Shown: positions 62,853 through 64,000 of the stretch, one piece after another | How positions within the stretch are numbered: position 1 is the stretch's first letter | Layout of the letters: the number at the start of each line of letters is the position of its first letter | DNA from: Eubacterium ventriosum | GTDB taxonomy: Bacteria > Bacillota > Clostridia > Lachnospirales > Lachnospiraceae | Assembly: GCF_025150745.1 (NCBI RefSeq) | Contig: NZ_CP102282.1 | Span: 2,181,501 to 2,245,500, forward strand | DNA length: 64,000 nucleotides | Direction of reading: 5' to 3' | Translations under genes and position numbers: made by a program | The notes under the pieces: generated by a model | What the model was told of the DNA's origin: nothing | Seen by the model: only the letters and a program-made list of their open reading frames with translations | Database searches by the model: none

Positions 62853-62900
62853 ATTCTCATTAAACCTCCCTTCAAATATTTTTAATCTTGTATAAGCTAT

Positions 62901-62928
62901 TTGAGCCTATCATATTCGACAGGCTCAA
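62901..62928 (-). other. Hairpin between folD and priA
   Basis: TTGAGCCT (62901-62908) pairs with AGGCTCAA (62921-62928), 6 bp past the folD stop. There is no U-run on the minus strand, so it is probably a leaky terminator or a stability element. Confidence 0.45.
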
Positions 62929-62933
62929 AAATT

Positions 62934-63779
62934 TTATTTGTTTAATTCAACGCTTCTTAAGCAGTTTACCAAAAGCATTGTTACTGTCATTGGTCCTACG
63001 CCACCAGGTACAGGTGTAATGGCTGATGCCACTTTTGAAACTGATTCAAAATCAACATCACCACATAACTTACCATTTTCATCTCTGTCCATTCCAACAT
63101 CGATTACAACAGCGCCTTCTTTCACGTAATCTGCTGTTACAAACTTAGCTTTTCCTATTGCTGCCACAATAATGTCTGCTCTCTTTGTAACCTCTTTTAA
63201 ATCTTTAGTTCTTGAATGTGCAATAGTAACTGTTGCATTTTCCTTAAGCATTAACATAGCCATTGGTTTTCCAACAATATTGCTTCTTCCAATAACCACA
63301 CATTCCTTACCTTCAATATCAATATCTGTTCTTTTAATCATTTCAATAATTCCAGCAGGTGTACAAGGTAAAAATGTATCTTCACCTATTACCATCTTTC
63401 CAACATTTACAGGATGAAAACCATCCACATCTTTTGTGCTGTCAATTGTAAGAAGAACCTTGCTTTCATCAATATGTTTAGGAAGTGGTAACTGAACTAA
63501 AATACCGTTAACATTTTTGTCTTCATTTAATTCCTTAACAACATTTAAAAGCTCTTCTTCTGTTGTTTCTTCAGGTAATGCTAAAGTCTTTGAGTTTATG
63601 CCAACATATTCACAAGCTTTCTCTTTGTTTCTAACATAAACTGCTGATGCAGGATCATTTCCTACTTTTACTACTGCAAGAGTAATCTCAATTCCCTGCT
63701 CTTTGTATTTTGCAACCTTTTCTTTTAATTCATTCTTAATGTCTAATGAAATCTGTTTTCCGTCTATAATTTTTGCCAT
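62934..63779 (-). CDS. folD: Bifunctional methylene-THF dehydrogenase/cyclohydrolase FolD
   Basis: A 281-residue enzyme interconverting 5,10-methylene- and 10-formyl-THF. The catalytic Tyr/Lys block [31 protein letters not shown], the nucleotide loop [17 protein letters not shown] and the signature [14 protein letters not shown] are present. It directly follows fhs (formate-THF ligase) with a 39-bp gap, making a formate-to-methylene-THF pair as in acetogens and other Clostridia, and feeding fmt downstream. Confidence 0.97.
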   Translation of the reverse strand: MAKIIDGKQISLDIKNELKEKVAKYKEQGIEITLAVVKVGNDPASAVYVRNKEKACEYVGINSKTLALPEETTEEELLNVVKELNEDKNVNGILVQLPLPKHIDESKVLLTIDSTKDVDGFHPVNVGKMVIGEDTFLPCTPAGIIEMIKRTDIDIEGKECVVIGRSNIVGKPMAMLMLKENATVTIAHSRTKDLKEVTKRADIIVAAIGKAKFVTADYVKEGAVVIDVGMDRDENGKLCGDVDFESVSKVASAITPVPGGVGPMTVTMLLVNCLRSVELNK

Positions 63780-63818
63780 TTCTTTATTGCCTAAAAGGCT
63801 CCTCCACTTTTGTATACT

Positions 63819-64000
63819 TTAGAATAATCCTGTGATTTTTCCATCGTCTGTTAAGTCTATTCCAAATGCTGCAGGAGACTTTGATAAGCCAGGCATTGTC
63901 ATAATGCTACCTGTCAATGCAACTACAAATCCTGCACCTGCTGAAACATAAACGTCACGAATATTAATCTTAAATCCTGTAGGTCTTCCTAACTTAGTCT
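63819..64000 (-). CDS. fhs: Formate--tetrahydrofolate ligase (C-terminal 60 residues)
   Basis: Only the last 60 residues are inside the window; the start lies beyond the right edge. The translated end includes [20 protein letters not shown], then [20 protein letters not shown] and DDGKITGLF, the typical C-terminus of formate-THF ligase, which makes 10-formyl-THF from formate, THF and ATP. It is first in the run leading to folD, priA, def and fmt. Confidence 0.93.
   Translation of the reverse strand, partial: TKLGRPTGFKINIRDVYVSAGAGFVVALTGSIMTMPGLSKSPAAFGIDLTDDGKITGLF

Overview
This 64-kb window reads as the chromosome of a low-GC, Gram-positive, spore-forming Clostridia member, most likely a Lachnospiraceae (Clostridium cluster XIVa) gut or rumen anaerobe. 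The reasons are AT-rich DNA, strong AGGAGG ribosome sites, AddAB instead of RecBCD, the spoIIGA-sigE-sigG sporulation block beside the division cluster, a two-component SUF system, and secreted proteins ending in lysine-rich fibronectin-III modules. Almost every gene is on the minus strand. Only a small membrane protein (10530), aroE (31992) and ychF (50098) run forward. I see no tRNA, rRNA, CRISPR array, insertion sequence or prophage.

Layout. 1-3.2 kb: an aldo/keto reductase cut by the window edge, sufC-sufB and an LD-carboxypeptidase. 3.3-10.3 kb: addB-addA recombination helicase-nuclease. 10.4-11.5 kb: a small FMN_bind-like membrane protein followed by a gene-free stretch with three tandem 111-112-bp units built from inverted half-sites. 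11.5-15 kb: NAD synthetase, a SPOR-domain amidase and a small lipoprotein. 15-17.3 kb: dapA-dapB behind a near-consensus promoter and a lysine riboswitch with terminator. 17.4-28.5 kb: the accessory island, with four paralogous family GH128 (endo-beta-1,3-glucanase type) enzymes and three secreted carbohydrate-binding-type proteins; six of the seven end in a basic Fn3 module and the seventh is membrane anchored. A double-OB-fold SSB-like gene lies inside it. 28.6-32.9 kb: 2-hydroxyacid dehydrogenase, efp, a fused aroD-aroK and divergent aroE.

33-48.7 kb: yqeG, nrdR, ylmC/ymxH, sigG, sigE, spoIIGA, then ftsZ, divIB, ftsW, murD, mraY, two class B PBPs, ftsL, rsmH, mraZ. This is a division and wall cluster read from mraZ down, lacking murE, murF, murG and ftsA. 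mraZ has an operator of 10-bp-spaced GTGGTAAA boxes, plus a second, inverted box cluster further upstream. 48.9-64 kb: lgt, ychF, rpe, then a compact fhs-folD-priA-def-fmt-yugP-rsmB-rlmN-prpC-prkC-rsgA run with many overlapping starts: one-carbon and initiator-tRNA metabolism, rRNA methylation, and the PASTA kinase/phosphatase pair.

Most notable observations: (1) the GH128/CBM island, a candidate extracellular beta-1,3-glucan system with no transporter or regulator beside it; (2) a structured element present twice (32890-33034 and 59031-59167), with conserved core but unrelated outer arms that still pair in each copy; (3) the 111-bp repeat array; (4) a hairpin covering the ribosome site of one division PBP; (5) the doubled, inverted MraZ-box clusters.
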